Positions 44,901 through 60,678 of a DNA stretch of 64,000 nucleotides are shown one piece after another (within the stretch, counting starts at the first letter, position 1; each line of letters begins with the position of its first letter). The notes under the pieces were generated by a model. That model ran no database searches and was not told the DNA's origin. It saw nothing but the letters and a program-made list of their open reading frames with translations. Position numbers and translations under genes: made by a program. This DNA comes from Apostichopus japonicus (Eukaryota; Echinodermata; Holothuroidea; Aspidochirotida; Stichopodidae), in NCBI RefSeq assembly GCF_037975245.1, contig NC_092567.1:787501-851500 (forward strand), in the 5' to 3' direction.

Positions 44901-47900
44901 TTTCGAAATCGTCATTATTAATAACTTTTTAAGTGTGTAGTGTACTTGAAATGAAGCTGTTAAAAGTTTAAAATCTGTTCAGCTACTCAATGTGTACTAG
45001 GTTGCTGCGTGAATATGGAAGAATCTCCTTTGTACTTAACCTATTCCAGCATGTCAAAAAAAGAAGGACGGACTGCCTCCAGTTGACTATTCACACCCTG
45101 CGCATGAATCTGTCTTGAATAGGTCTGTTCATTGTACAAATCAACAAAACACTAATTCCTCCAGGAATATAGAGCTCTCGAAAGTTATTGTACAAATCTC
45201 ACAGCCCCACACTGAGAAGAACCTACTGTACCACAGGTACAAGTACCATCGATAAACAGCTCTCTAAACCACCATGCAACAGCTCAAACAATTTTTTGTT
45301 TTCTTTTGACAGATGAGATCACAAACTATGTTCAGTTTTCCCCCTTAACACAACATCCCACCACACATACAGCCTCACACAGGTCTAGACCAAAAATAGA
45401 AGTTTCAGAGCACAAGTAAAGCAGGTTGGAAGTGAAAGTCCTAATAAAAACAAAACAATACTAATTATCCAGCAGGTGTTGTCGGTAGATAAAACTACAT
45501 GCCAAACCTCTGATAAGTAGTAAAGTTGTAAAGTTCTGTATTTTGTCAGGGAGTGTCACTACTCAACAAGCCCCATAAGGTTTTTAGTACACTTTCTTTC
45601 ACAAGTTTTGGTTCTTATCTCCCATGTTGTTATGTCATACTTATGTTATATAAAACAATATAAATGAAATGAAAAAATGAAAGAAGCACAGTATAAAAAT
45701 TACTACATGTGTGAAATAAGATAAGCAAGTTACAAGGTGTTAGACATATTCATCTACTTCTCTCCTGTATATGTGTACTATTAATTTTGGTTTTAATGCA
45801 AATGGCAGAGACTGCAGTCCATACCTTGTCGACCCTTTGAAGTGTTGCGACGTTTGCAAACAGGGACATGATCTTCATCTCCATCACTCTCCTCATTACT
45901 TGTTACAGCTAAAATTCAAAGCAGAAGACAGAGCTTGTTTACAGCATTATATAAAACAATATACTGGCAAGATAGTCAGACTAACGCATGTTACTTGCTC
46001 AAGTTCCTTCAAGACAGTTAAGTAAATATGATGGGTGAAAACAGTAATATAGGGTAGAGCAGGTAACTATAGATAATGGAATTTGATGAAAAGCAGGACT
46101 GCATTGAAAAAGCTATGAAGAAGGAGAGGGACAAACAGTTGGTGAAACTGGTTGGAAAAGGCTTTGGGGTTGAATACATTATAATAAGCACTTCACTTTC
46201 ATCATGAATAATCAATGGTATCAATCCTCAAAGGTTTCAGATATGATTTAAATACAGTATTACAATATTGGGTCTATGGCCTCAGTTACTCTACCCCACC
46301 CTTTTTCCTCATGGTACATCTTTTCCCTCTTCAGAGCTTCCCTGTGGGAAATTTAAGCTCTCCATAATACTCTACTAGGAACTCCCCTTTGATGAACTTC
46401 CTATGTGCAATACTCCATAACCTGTAACCACAAAATATGCAGTTACAGTTGTTCAAGTTAATATCATTTTCTGGCCATCATAGTACTCACCATAATCTGA
46501 GAGTTGATTATAACATGTAATTGACATTTAGGCATTTACAAGTAAGAGCCCTGTCAACCTAATAATTTGGAGACATTCTAGAATCATCTATTGTACCTCC
46601 AGGTTTAAGGTATAGTTTGTATGCAATGCAATATGACATAAACCTACATGAATGACCCATTTTCAATGATTTTTTCTAACTGTAGCTGATTTAAAATGAT
46701 CTTGTGCAACAACACTTAAATAACTAATGACATAATGTGTTGTCCTATCTAACACCATCAACTACGAGTTTGTACCAAGTAATCTATGTGATATATCAGG
46801 CTTACAAAATATTGGAAAGATAAAGTATTGGAAGACCTAACGATAGGGCTCATTTACGATTCAAGACCAACATAAATTCGAGTCTGATACTAACATAGTG
46901 CCCTTCATGTATAGTATTATCATGTTTATTAGCACACATGTAATACATAGGCTATCTGACTGATTTGAAATTGGTGGCACCACTACTATGAGATTATGCC
47001 ATGTACTTTATAAATTCTTGTTTAAATATAGCTTCATACCAAATATTATGCAGATCATTTGCATGGGACCATGCCAAATTAAATTGAAATTTTACATTAA
47101 GCCCCACATTCAAGAGAACAGCTCCACATATCTACTACCCCTGACCAACATGTATACATTTACTGGAATACAACATGTATATATAAATATAAGCATATAT
47201 TATTACCATCCACAAAACTGTTCATCAAAATACTGTTAATAATTCAAAAAGCTCAACTTACATATACACCAGTGCTGTTGTATTTGAGACAAATTAGACT
47301 CACCAATAAAGTCATCAATAAACTGGACTGAAAATCCCCATTTATCAACTTTGTTAGTACTGTAGTGAATAGCCTCTTTTAATGGCCAGAAACTTCTCTT
47401 TACACGACATCTAAGTTGCATCTGTTAGAAAAATATAAAATTATAATGCTTTTGCAATAAACATTTCATGGTGCAAGAGCGGATTTAAAACAGCGGAATC
47501 ACTTTCAAAGCACTGAAACATCCACAAAGGCCCTAATTTTTAATTTCTGGAGGTATGGACCCAACCATGCACGCATCGCCTGACGTTAGGCTACCGCTAG
47601 GCTCGGTCTAGCGAAAGGAGGAACACCCGGATCGAATGTTTGGCTCATCGCTTTGATAAGGCGTCATACTGAAGACAACATACTGAAAACAAAAGTTTGA
47701 ACTTGGCATCAAGATGGCTTAACTTAGGCAATATAGGCTTGCAAGTTCAAGACATACTGACATTTAGTTGCCACCTGAGGTTTGAAGTTAGATTTGCGAA
47801 GACAATCATAGGCATATTTTCACTCCCAGAGATGACAACCCTGAGGATCAGAGACGAGACCAGAGCTGATGTGTATTTTTTTACCAGTGGTGTTTTAATA

Positions 47901-50900
47901 TTTGTTTAAATTTTTGATGTGCAATTGGCAATTTAACGGGTGAGTGAAACCATGCTGTCTCCATTTTTTTTACTCTCCCAAATGAGATCAAAGCATAACT
48001 GTGCCATAAAGTATTATTTTAAGCAAGTGTTGTAATAATATTGTAGGGTAAGTGTATCCTAACCCAGTAATGTTACTAAAAAATTAGGTCCCGATCGAAC
48101 AACAATTGCGTTTATTTTTACTGGGCCCCCTAATTTAGTTGCTATCGTATCACTTCCCAATCCCATACTGTGCGGATATATTCTACACTATAGGGCAGCA
48201 GGTCAAGTACCTTACTAGCTTCACTGTTCTACCTCTGTTCGCCCGTCCTGCCCCTTCAATCAATTTTAACGGCCCAGTCCCCCATTCATTATCCTTTGTA
48301 TTTTTACTTCCCTGTCGCCAACTCCATAGGTTTATTTCTCTCTCGCTAAATTCCACAGTTCACTATTTGTATGTGCATATCGTAGGCCTGTTCGAACTTC
48401 GGGGTTTAAACTGCACATGCGCAAATCATCAAAACCTGATCCAATATTTACCCTGGGCTCTTTGCAGAGTCTGTAAACAACCAGCTCCACGAAAATTACA
48501 GTAACCTAGGGATAGGCTATATCAATAACTTTTTACAAAATATGCATTAAAAAACCTTTAAATTTGACGATGCATGAAGTACAGTAATTTACCCAGGAAC
48601 CTGTTTTAAAAATTACCAACATTATTGTATGCATGGTGGACAACAAATAAGCATATTCTGAAAAGTTTAACTTGAATTGCTTCACAACTGGTCTGATTTT
48701 CATTTTGAATTGCTTCCCAATGGGTTTGATATATTCACTAGAAATGCCAGTTGTTGCATCGTTACCTGTACCTGAAGTTCCTCTAATGCATCACAGGCAG
48801 AATGAGCCTCCTTTGATAATTCATGAAAAAAGGTTGGTAGATTAGAAACTAGAAAGGGAAATTTGTTGTGAACCACCTTCAGAGTTGTATATTCAACCTC
48901 AACCATTGATAACTAGAGTGATTCAAATGAAAACTAGTCACATTTTAAAACTAGGAAAGTTGAGAGCTATGAAATTCATTCAGTTGCACACAGTGATTAA
49001 GGATTTCAACTCAAAATTGGATGTTTAGAATTGAAGCTACAGCAAGGGGCGTGTCCATTCTTTATTAATTTATAATATATGACTATTTATCTCATGATAT
49101 TCTACCAAGTAATGCAATATCTGCCAGAAGTATTTGTTCACAAGCAAAACATATTTATTGTGTAATGGATTGTTCAGGAATGTTTTGCCAAAACCTTCAA
49201 TGGATAAAGTCATGTGTATTATGTGTACAGAAGCAGTTAAATGGCATAGTTTGTTGAATTAGGTAATAATAAAGGGTTAGCCTGTCATTTTCTATGAGTT
49301 ACCGTATATGTACATTACCAAAAATGTTATTTACATGTATGCCTTTAATGCAAAAATCTGGAGTTTCATATTGTAGATACTGTAGGCATTTTCTTCATAA
49401 TAGTACCAACCATTGGCAAATGTGTTTCACCTTGTAGGAAAGAAATACTATTTTTGAGATGTTCAGATGAGTTTTTGCATCTCTCAAATGTTTTATATTG
49501 ATAGGTCAGTATATATTATACCTTTTAATAAACATGTGCAGATTTATTTTGGTGTGATGTAGCATAAAATTTGCAACTTGTGGATTTGGCCAACAATTTA
49601 CTCAGCGATTAAAGTTAAATTTATAGTGGATATTAGTGAAATTACTAGTGATTGCTCTAAAAGATTGGAGAGTTGCTAGCAAATCTGTCAAACCAGTGGT
49701 GACATGTGAATACCAGGGATTGACAGCAGTGTTCGAATTAACACATGTTCACATGCACCAAAATTAATGCATGTAACTTTTGACTGCATGTTACTTAAAT
49801 AGCTTACATGTGTGCATGCACGTGCGCATGCACATTTGTAAGCTATGTGTGCGTGTGCATGCAAGTAAAATATTTCAGTATAAAATTAGTGTGGTAAATA
49901 ACATATTTGAGATCGAAAATTGCTGTTACAAAAAAAAACCCTGTTGTTTCGATTGGACAGTGACTTTTAATCATCATATCCCGAAATGGCCTACATTAAC
50001 AAAACCCAGGAGTAACTTTGAAAACACCCGTTTTGTATTTTTCACTTGTGGTGCAGGTAATGATTTGTTTGTGTATGTAATTTTTGTTTAACCTACATGC
50101 ACAGGTGCATGCACATTTTTTTTTTGTAATTGGAACACTGGTTGACAGTCACCAGTTTATTACACATTCAAGAAAGAAAACAGCCTCAGGCCATACCAAT
50201 TACAGGTCACTACATCAAACCACTATACATCTGTTACATTCATTTCAATGGCATGTATGCCATAACATATTGACCAATCCCAAGACTTCTAGTCAGTAAA
50301 GTTCCAGTAAATTCATCAAATCTTTGACATGAAAATATGTGCACCTACTCTTAACAATGGCAGTGAGGAAAGAGCTCACCAAGAAATGTATTAATGTCCC
50401 AATGCACCAAGTCACATATCCATGAATGTAAACACCTGTTCCAACATGCATGACCATAAACATAACACCTTTTATACAATAGGTTTAGCAGATGACTCTT
50501 TAGTTCTGTTTTAGATAGACATAAATTTGGAATCCTAATATCCACATCTAAGATAACAATTATTTTACTTCTGTGTGAACGCATCGGTGACTATAAGAGC
50601 TATGTAAATTAGTGTACTGGTTTCATCTCAACATGTTCTACGTGCTGGGCAGAAGAGTATTAGAGACAGAAATTGCCCTAGAATTGATTACAGGCAGGAA
50701 ATAAACTATCCTCAACTCCAAGATAAAAGTGAATCTGTGTTAGAATGGCACTGTGTACTGTGTGGTACAGTGCAGCACAGTGTAACAGGAACTGGAATAG
50801 ATACTTACAGTTGTAGTAGTTTTACTATATGTGGTTCGAGTGAGTGTTAATATTTACTAACAGCTGTATGCCGTTCTATGCCATATACTGTGTAAGGTGG

Positions 50901-52794
50901 GAGAGGGAAGGGGAAAGGGTAACTACAATTTTCACTGTACATTAGCAACGAGGGTTTCTGCAGGTTGATATGTACATATGCTTTTACTTTAACCTTTGAT
51001 TTGGTCCATGACACTTGCATTTAATGATTTATGTGTAGTCGATTATGTGCAAGGACTTGATGCGTCAAGGATAGTAATGCTCACTTTACAGAGACAGCAA
51101 ATGAATATATACTGTTATCAGTGTTCTTTCTGACAAAGTAATCTTGAATTTCAAGATAATGATTCTCATGTCTGCTTTGGTAGAATACTGTACCTAGTTT
51201 TGCAGATACTTTTCTAGGACTTATATTCCGAAAGCACCATTGGTATTCATGTGAAGCCTTACCTATGAAAAATGGTGACATATTTTTAGTGTGTCTCACA
51301 GAACATGAGTCTTGAAAGTAGAATGCATAAATATGCTATTCTTTAAGTGTAAATACATTTTAAGGGTTGGAACAGTCATTTTCCTTTCATTCACCTCAAA
51401 CCTCTCATTGACCGAAAATGTTTCACTTCTATTCTTTTTTCATATGCTTTTTATATTCATGATGTAAGATCCTTTTATCATGAAATTTGTTTCTTTGTAA
51501 CTTTGAAGTTTACCTACTTTACAAGTTCAAGCTTGTTCAAAACTTTCTCAAGGCGAGAGGGATGTTATGAAGTGATATTCTACATCCCCCATGCACTTTA
51601 AGTTCTTATCAAACAAGGTTATTTATTCCTTTGCACTATTGACCTTCAACTTTCCCCTACTAGGGTAGGGTACTGCAGTTCCCAAATATAGATACACTTA
51701 AGAAATTGTTCTGTCCATTTCCCAGATGTATACAGTAGTGTAAGGAAGGTTCAGACAAGGAAAATCAACTAAAAATTAGGATCAAGAGTTGTTTTCATTC
51801 TCACTTTGTGATATTCATCAGTGATAAATTTGTAAATGTTCTTTCTGTTCAAGATTAGGGTATATTGAACCAGTCACTGTCGAGATGCACATCATGTGTC
51901 CGTCCAAGCTTTTACAACTTTCGGATTGTTTTTCTAGGGATATATTATTTCTGGAAAGTTAGCAGAATCAATCAGACTCACAATGATTGTTATGGGTATA
52001 ATTTAATGAATTGTTTGTAATCAGTATCTTGAAGAAATTTTACAAAGCACTTTATTGAACTTTTGTATGACAGATAAAATGAATCGTGTTGTCAATGGAA
52101 CTCTTTGATCATTTTTTTTAGTGGGAATTCTTGGAGCATTATAATAATTTTCCCCCGAGGGCAACGATAATGCCATCTTTTACCAAGCTTACAGGCGGTA
52201 TTTGCCACATAATAGTATTGCTTGTATTGTTAACAGGTGATTTGAATAAGTACTGTCAGAGAAACCCCAAGATAAATGTTTTGTTGCAATAAATGACTTT
52301 TTTTTCCATACAAAATGCAGTAGGCACTAGGCCTTTATTAATTAGGCTAGTCCAAAATCGGTAAAATAATGAAGCATTGTTTATCAATGAAGCTCAACCT
52401 AGCTCAAATATATATTCATATGAGCGCTCAGCAAAAAGAAAAACATAAAATTGTGAAAAAACCTATTCATCCTCCAAACACAGCTCTCTTCTAAGTTTCT
52501 GAATGGCCCTGACACGAAACGTTTGGAATTGCCCTAGTACTACTAAGTACTAGGCTAATACATGATAGTACCCATTAGGCCTAGGTCTAGGCCTTAGTTA
52601 CGTTTTAACTAAGTTAGGCCTACCGTTATGCATAGTCCATAGACCTAGCCTGGCGTAATTAGGAGAATAGCCATAAATAATAGCCAAGGAGAGTGTGCTT
52701 CAAAAATATAATACGGCCGCTTATGCCATGAAATGAACTACATAAATGGTTAACTTACCGTTCTTCCCGCGCCGTGTGACTCGCACATCTGCAT
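41911..52794 (-). CDS. Putative six-exon gene, unrecognised product, 157 aa
   Basis: Exons 52759-52794, 48766-48912, 47304-47421, 45825-45908, 42982-43043 and 41911-41937 have consistent phases and total 474 nt, ending in TGA. The reading starts MQMCESHGAGRT. Then come LKVVHNKFPFLVSNLP and FFHELSKEAHSACDALEELQ (helix-forming), RVKRSFWPLKEAI, KWGFSVQFIDDF, and an acidic-then-basic stretch (SNEESDGDEDH, KRRNTSKGRQ). It ends with a charged KSHEKKIHQERCQIEKKL tail. No signal peptide or TM segment is seen, and charge clusters suggest an intracellular, perhaps nuclear, protein. I do not recognise the family. Individual exons 2-5 have good splice sites and coding-like composition; the first and last exons and the full linkage are inferred. 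Confidence 0.42.
42982..43043 (-). CDS. Putative gene, exon 5
   Basis: The acceptor TTTCTTACAG is above 43043 and the donor CCAG|GTAGAA below 42982. It reads RKYTIWEKSHEKKIHQERCQ after a split Val codon. Confidence 0.5.
43934..44019 (-). pseudogene. Diverged duplicate of exon 4 (86 nt)
   Basis: The sequence matches 45825-45908 and its flanks (about 43895-44110 against 45780-46000, including AAAATTCAAAGCAGAAGACA). Here the exon is 86 nt, so using it would shift frame, whereas the 84-nt copy would not. In the homologous frame it still reads INESDGDEDY and RRETSKGQK. It is probably a dead or regulatory (NMD-type) duplicate. Confidence 0.55.
45825..45908 (-). CDS. Putative gene, exon 4 (duplicated exon, intact copy)
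   Basis: The 84-nt symmetric exon starts after AATTTTAG and ends at AAG|GTATGG. It encodes VTSNEESDGDEDHVPVC and KRRNTSKGRQ, acidic then basic. A diverged second copy lies at 43934-44019. Confidence 0.6.
46334..46421 (-). pseudogene. Degenerate SET-domain-like fragment
   Basis: On the minus strand, frame 1 gives GYGVLHI and frame 3 gives AHRKFIKGEFLVEYYGELK. Together these resemble the SET-domain start seen in KMT5A-like methyltransferases (GxGV...F.KG.F.VEY.G.L). The two pieces are out of frame and no continuation is seen. An acceptor-like TGGTTACAG precedes it. Confidence 0.4.
47304..47421 (-). CDS. Putative gene, exon 3
   Basis: The acceptor TTTTTCTAACAG is above 47421 and the donor TTG|GTGAGT below 47304. 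Thirty-nine codons plus one base encode MQLRCRVKRSFWPLKEAI and NKVDKWGFSVQFIDDFI. Both splice sites are strong. Confidence 0.65.
48766..48912 (-). CDS. Putative gene, exon 2
   Basis: The acceptor CACTCTAG lies above 48912 and the donor CAG|GTAACG below 48766; an alternative donor 6 nt earlier (CAG|GTACAG) would drop Val-Gln. It has 49 codons including VHNKFPFLVSNLPTFF and SACDALEELQ. Confidence 0.6.
52759..52794 (-). CDS. Putative gene, first coding exon
   Basis: The ATG at 52794 (or 52788) opens MQMCESHGAGRT, ending in phase 0 at the donor GTAAGT (52753-52758). The surroundings are CpG-rich (CGCGCCG, TACGTACGG), as expected near a transcription start. A longer frame from 52927 crosses the same donor in phase 1, which does not fit the next exon. 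Confidence 0.4.
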
Positions 52795-53430
52795 TTGGAT
52801 GGACTGTATCTAGGCATATACTCGATAGGCTAGCTAGACGCGATCGAGGTTCGCGTACGTACGGCGCGAAGAGCGTAACGTTTTCATTAGAGGGCCGGCT
52901 TCTCATCGGTGCAAAGATAACGTGCAATACAACATTGGCAATTTATATTCATTTTCGCGATTAATTGCTCAACAGAGGCTAATATATATTGTTCCTTTGG
53001 GTAATATGTTTAAAAGGGTGATTTTATAATAAAGATATACATATCGATTTTCATTTTAAAGGCCGAAATCACAATGTTTCCGAAAGTGCTGTTTTTACCA
53101 CTCGCGCATATAGTCAATATCAGAATGCCCATCTTCAGTGCTTTCTAATTTACCTAGTGTTTAATTAATTTTAATAAATCTTAATAGAAACGAACATTTT
53201 TCAACCCCCCTTGACTCGCTCCCAACAATATTTGCAGAATGTAACTCTATCGTTCCAATTTAATAGGCAGAACTTAGGGCGACAGTAAATATGTTGCCCT
53301 AAGTCAAATGTTGCCCTAAGTGCTGAAAATCGTAATAAGTTGAAAAATCAAGAACAGTGAAAAAACTTCCAGCCTCCACTGGGATACGAACCCGAGCCTC
53401 TCGCTCTGTACGCGGACACCCTAACCACTA

Positions 53431-53520
<90 letters not shown>

Positions 53521-53530
53521 TTATATATAT
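52795..53530. other. Putative promoter side of the 157-codon gene and approach to duplication copy B
   Basis: CpG-rich DNA at 52795-52900 gives way to AT-rich sequence. GGGCGACAGT and GCCCTAAGT words near 53278-53320 recall the 37-kb repeat. A tRNA-derived SINE head and a TA tract follow. Confidence 0.5.
53340..53436 (-). mobile_element. tRNA-derived SINE head (or tRNA pseudogene)
   Basis: On the minus strand TAGTGGTTAGG (box A-like, 53420-53430) is followed 28 nt later by GGTTCGTATCC (box B-like, 53382-53392). The order and spacing fit an internal RNA polymerase III promoter. A non-tRNA tail (GAAGTTTTTTCACTG) follows instead of an acceptor stem. Confidence 0.65.
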
Positions 53531-53531
53531 A
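53433..53531. repeat. (TA)n microsatellite at the left edge of copy B
   Basis: A TA run interrupted by TGTAAATA directly abuts the first base shared with copy A. Confidence 0.95.
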
Positions 53532-54592
53532 GTTGGTACCGTACCATATTTCATTTTGCAGCAAATTCCCTGAACGAAATATTGCAAAGTTTTTGCATTA
53601 CTCATTCTCTTTATATTAAGTTGGCGTCAAAGTTTGAAAGGAATATTTATAGGACATATTTAGTTTCAATTTGTAATGAAGTTGTTTGGGAGTCTCTGCA
53701 TATTAGTTTGTGCATGCAATCTAGTGACAACAGCCGCTTTAGTGATGTCATCGTTGTATTCATTTATAATAAAGAAGCCATTTATACACTCATGAATCTA
53801 AGTTCGATTGTACTTTCAAAATGAAAAACTCCAAAAGTTTAGCTTTCGAAATCGCACCACCATTATTCTGATATAAAGTCCTCCAACCAGTGGAGACCCT
53901 GGTGACACGTGGGGCGCGTGCATAATTCACAAAGTAATGCAAAAATCTGTACTCCAGCAAGAAACCAACATCAAACATAACAAAACATGCTGAATTGTGG
54001 TCTTATTGATTGAACTATTTCTTTTCATTACAATCGTCTACAAAATACCAAATAAACTTTACGTAGCTTTCAAAAAGTTAGCAGTTCTATAAACTACATT
54101 GAAGACAAACAAATGAAAGCATTATGATACGTTGATATGATGACAACAATTTTGTAATCCTGTCAGGTTAGAATCACAGTCGATCGTTTTTCAAATGATC
54201 AACGTTAACAATGCGGCGACACTTGAATGCCCTTCCACACATGCATAAAAATGCTGGTTAACAGGAAACACAAATCGTCTGTCACTAAATATGTCCCCAA
54301 TAAGAAGACGTCTACGTTTCAAATTGTTACACTAACGTCTCATTTAAGTGATTGCTCAAGTTGAATGGAACTGCGTCGGATGCCACGTAGCCATCTCATG
54401 CCAGATTTAAACAACTCTTACCAGGGCAGTTTATCAATTATAGTGTCAATTGGAGATTTCGGGATGAACATTTTCCGAATATCGATAGAAATGGACGGCT
54501 CCAGTCCATTGTTGGTTAGGTAAGTGATTACATTCTCGGATCGATTGGTAATTGTTACTGCAGAGAGATGCGAATGATACAAGGTGCAAACC

Positions 54593-54705
<113 letters not shown>

Positions 54706-56668
54706 TATCATGCTAAAAGTGTTATTTTTCGCATTTGTTTCTGGATTCCGAGTTCACCGATGCAATGGTGAAGTGATCTTAAATATAGCGTAATGTTTTT
54801 TACCGCTCTAAACAACAGCACAAACTTTTCTTCAAGGGTGTACAAACAACATTTTTCAGGGGTTTATCGATTTCGACAGACGAGTTTTCTTGACCGACTA
54901 CCGTGACTATTTCAATAATCATTTAAGTCATATATTCAACGTCATTTATTCACTTAATTATAAAAGTAGTTTTTACACAATTTCCTTACAAATTAAGTCA
55001 CAATTTAACACATGTATGACTACTAGGTTAACGATTTCGGGCTAATTCGGGCAGATTGTAAAAAAAAAATATTCTAGACACCATTTTCTCTCCACCTGGG
55101 ATATATTATTAAGTCGTGACAAGTAAAGTACAGCCATTAATAGACCAACACAATATCATGCGATTGAAAAGAGATATAACTGCCATACTAAACTAGTAAA
55201 TCTTGGTTAAGGTGTAATAATATGATAAAAACAAAACATCCACCAATACAAAACTTAAGCTTCTCCGAAACATAGTAAATGTACTGTATGGGTTAAGAGG
55301 AAGATAGTATATTTACAAACACACATCAGTTATATGTAGCCGTGAATTCAGTAAAATGACTTGTAATCAATCATCACGATATCCAATGAACAGTATTTGG
55401 CAAGGCTTTATCGCATACCACGACAGTGCTGTATTGACAGTAGTTACTATAATGTTTTATCTTGCAACCGGGCATATCTTTGAATTTTCTACATACAACG
55501 TACGTAAAAAGGTGGTTTTTAATGATTTTAACTTTGTTAATTTAATGTTTCTGTCACTCCAGAGTAACACTTCAAAGAATGGTTAGATCTTTCTTTACAA
55601 AGCAATGAATTAACAATAAGAGTTTTGTCTCAATTGAGGAGATAATCTAATCATTTCATTCGCACTTAAATGACCATTCATTCATCCATCAATGACGCGT
55701 GAATATTGTATAAGCAATCTCATGCAGTCAAGATATAGCGTGTTCTCAAAAGATAAATAAACATCGTACGTGTTTTGTTTAAGATAATTTCAATTCAGTT
55801 AGTATATGTAAGTTATATACAGATACACGATATGAGACTCAATACACACATCCAGCTGAAATGATTGCTGCGTGGAATCTTTCGAGCATAACATTACTAG
55901 AGTATAGGATAACAATGGTTTTGTATTAGACAATGCAAGTACTCAAACTGGGGGTTTATTCATTTCGTCAGCAGAAATAAACTTCCACATAAGGCATTTT
56001 AACTTTTGTGTTTTTCTTTCTATACTATTATGGATGACGCTGCTTCTTTATTCTTGCATATCAACTCTGGCAGGCATTGTTATTACGATGACTCACGAAT
56101 CATTTTGGCTATGGCAAGCCAAAAGATGATCAAGACTTGAGCAAAAACTTCAGTCGGAATATCTGCCATTTGAGACAGTGTGCCAATGAAAACTATTCTT
56201 TATTGTCACCCCATATCATGCTTCAAGGAACTCGTATCGGCAATATGAATAGTTCCAAACCTTCATATGATAAAACACGATAATTCTGCTCAAACTGTCA
56301 GCACTTGCGCCTTAAGCGTCACAGTACCTCATTGTAAACAAACGTCCGAACTTAACAGAGAATAATATAGTGGGTTGTTATGAACATGTTCGTTGAAAAA
56401 GCGCATCATTTCAAATAATATTAATTAGCAAATCGCTCCAACAGCCAATCACATTTTAAGACAAGATATTTTCCAAGCAAGTAATGTATAAGTGATTTAA
56501 AAAATCTACTTTAAAAAAAATTACATTTGATACCACGAACCAGCAAATGAAACGTTGATCTAACAAAGTTCCTCCTGTCTAACTAATTATATTTTGTTTT
56601 ACCATGATCATGAACGATCATTGCAAAGAATGAATCAAATCAGTTCAATAAGAATTATGATTCGTCTG

Positions 56669-56674
56669 TTTAAT
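56669..56674 (-). other. Candidate polyadenylation signal, MS4A gene B
   Basis: ATTAAA at the position aligned with AATAAA in gene A. Confidence 0.35.
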
Positions 56675-56879
56675 TATATGCAAGTACATAATAACAACGA
56701 TATACTTCTATTGTTCGAAATTGACAGATGTTGAAAGACATGGAACTTTGTTGCGCAACGTCGATGACAAATACAAATGTTAGCAACCGGTAACCAAGAC
56801 GGTAGACAGAATAAATCGATTAATTTCTATATCTGAAATTTCGCAGAGTATAAGCAAAAGGATGCCAAAATATGTTATC

Positions 56880-60645
<3,766 letters not shown>

Positions 60646-60670
60646 TTCGAGTTAAGGTTTGTGCTCGGCG

Positions 60671-60678
60671 TATTTATT
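60671..60678 (-). promoter_or_regulatory. Conserved AATAAATA box upstream of MS4A gene B
   Basis: Same word and spacing as at 33456-33463 upstream of gene A. A TATA role is only possible. Confidence 0.25.

Noticed and set aside
48139-48504. 121-codon plus-strand frame
   Set aside because: No recognisable motif, no splice context and opposite to the exon chain; may be chance or a relic.
50351-50584. 77-codon minus-strand frame with a GTGAGC donor
   Set aside because: Composition is not convincing and phases do not fit the exon chain; kept out of the gene model.
52721-52927. 68-codon Arg-rich frame at the first exon of the putative gene
   Set aside because: It crosses the donor in phase 1, which does not match the next exon; the shorter MQMCESHGAGRT start in phase 0 does.
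53340-53436. Functional tRNA gene
   Set aside because: Box A and box B are present but the acceptor stem and a matching 3' end are not; a SINE head fits better.
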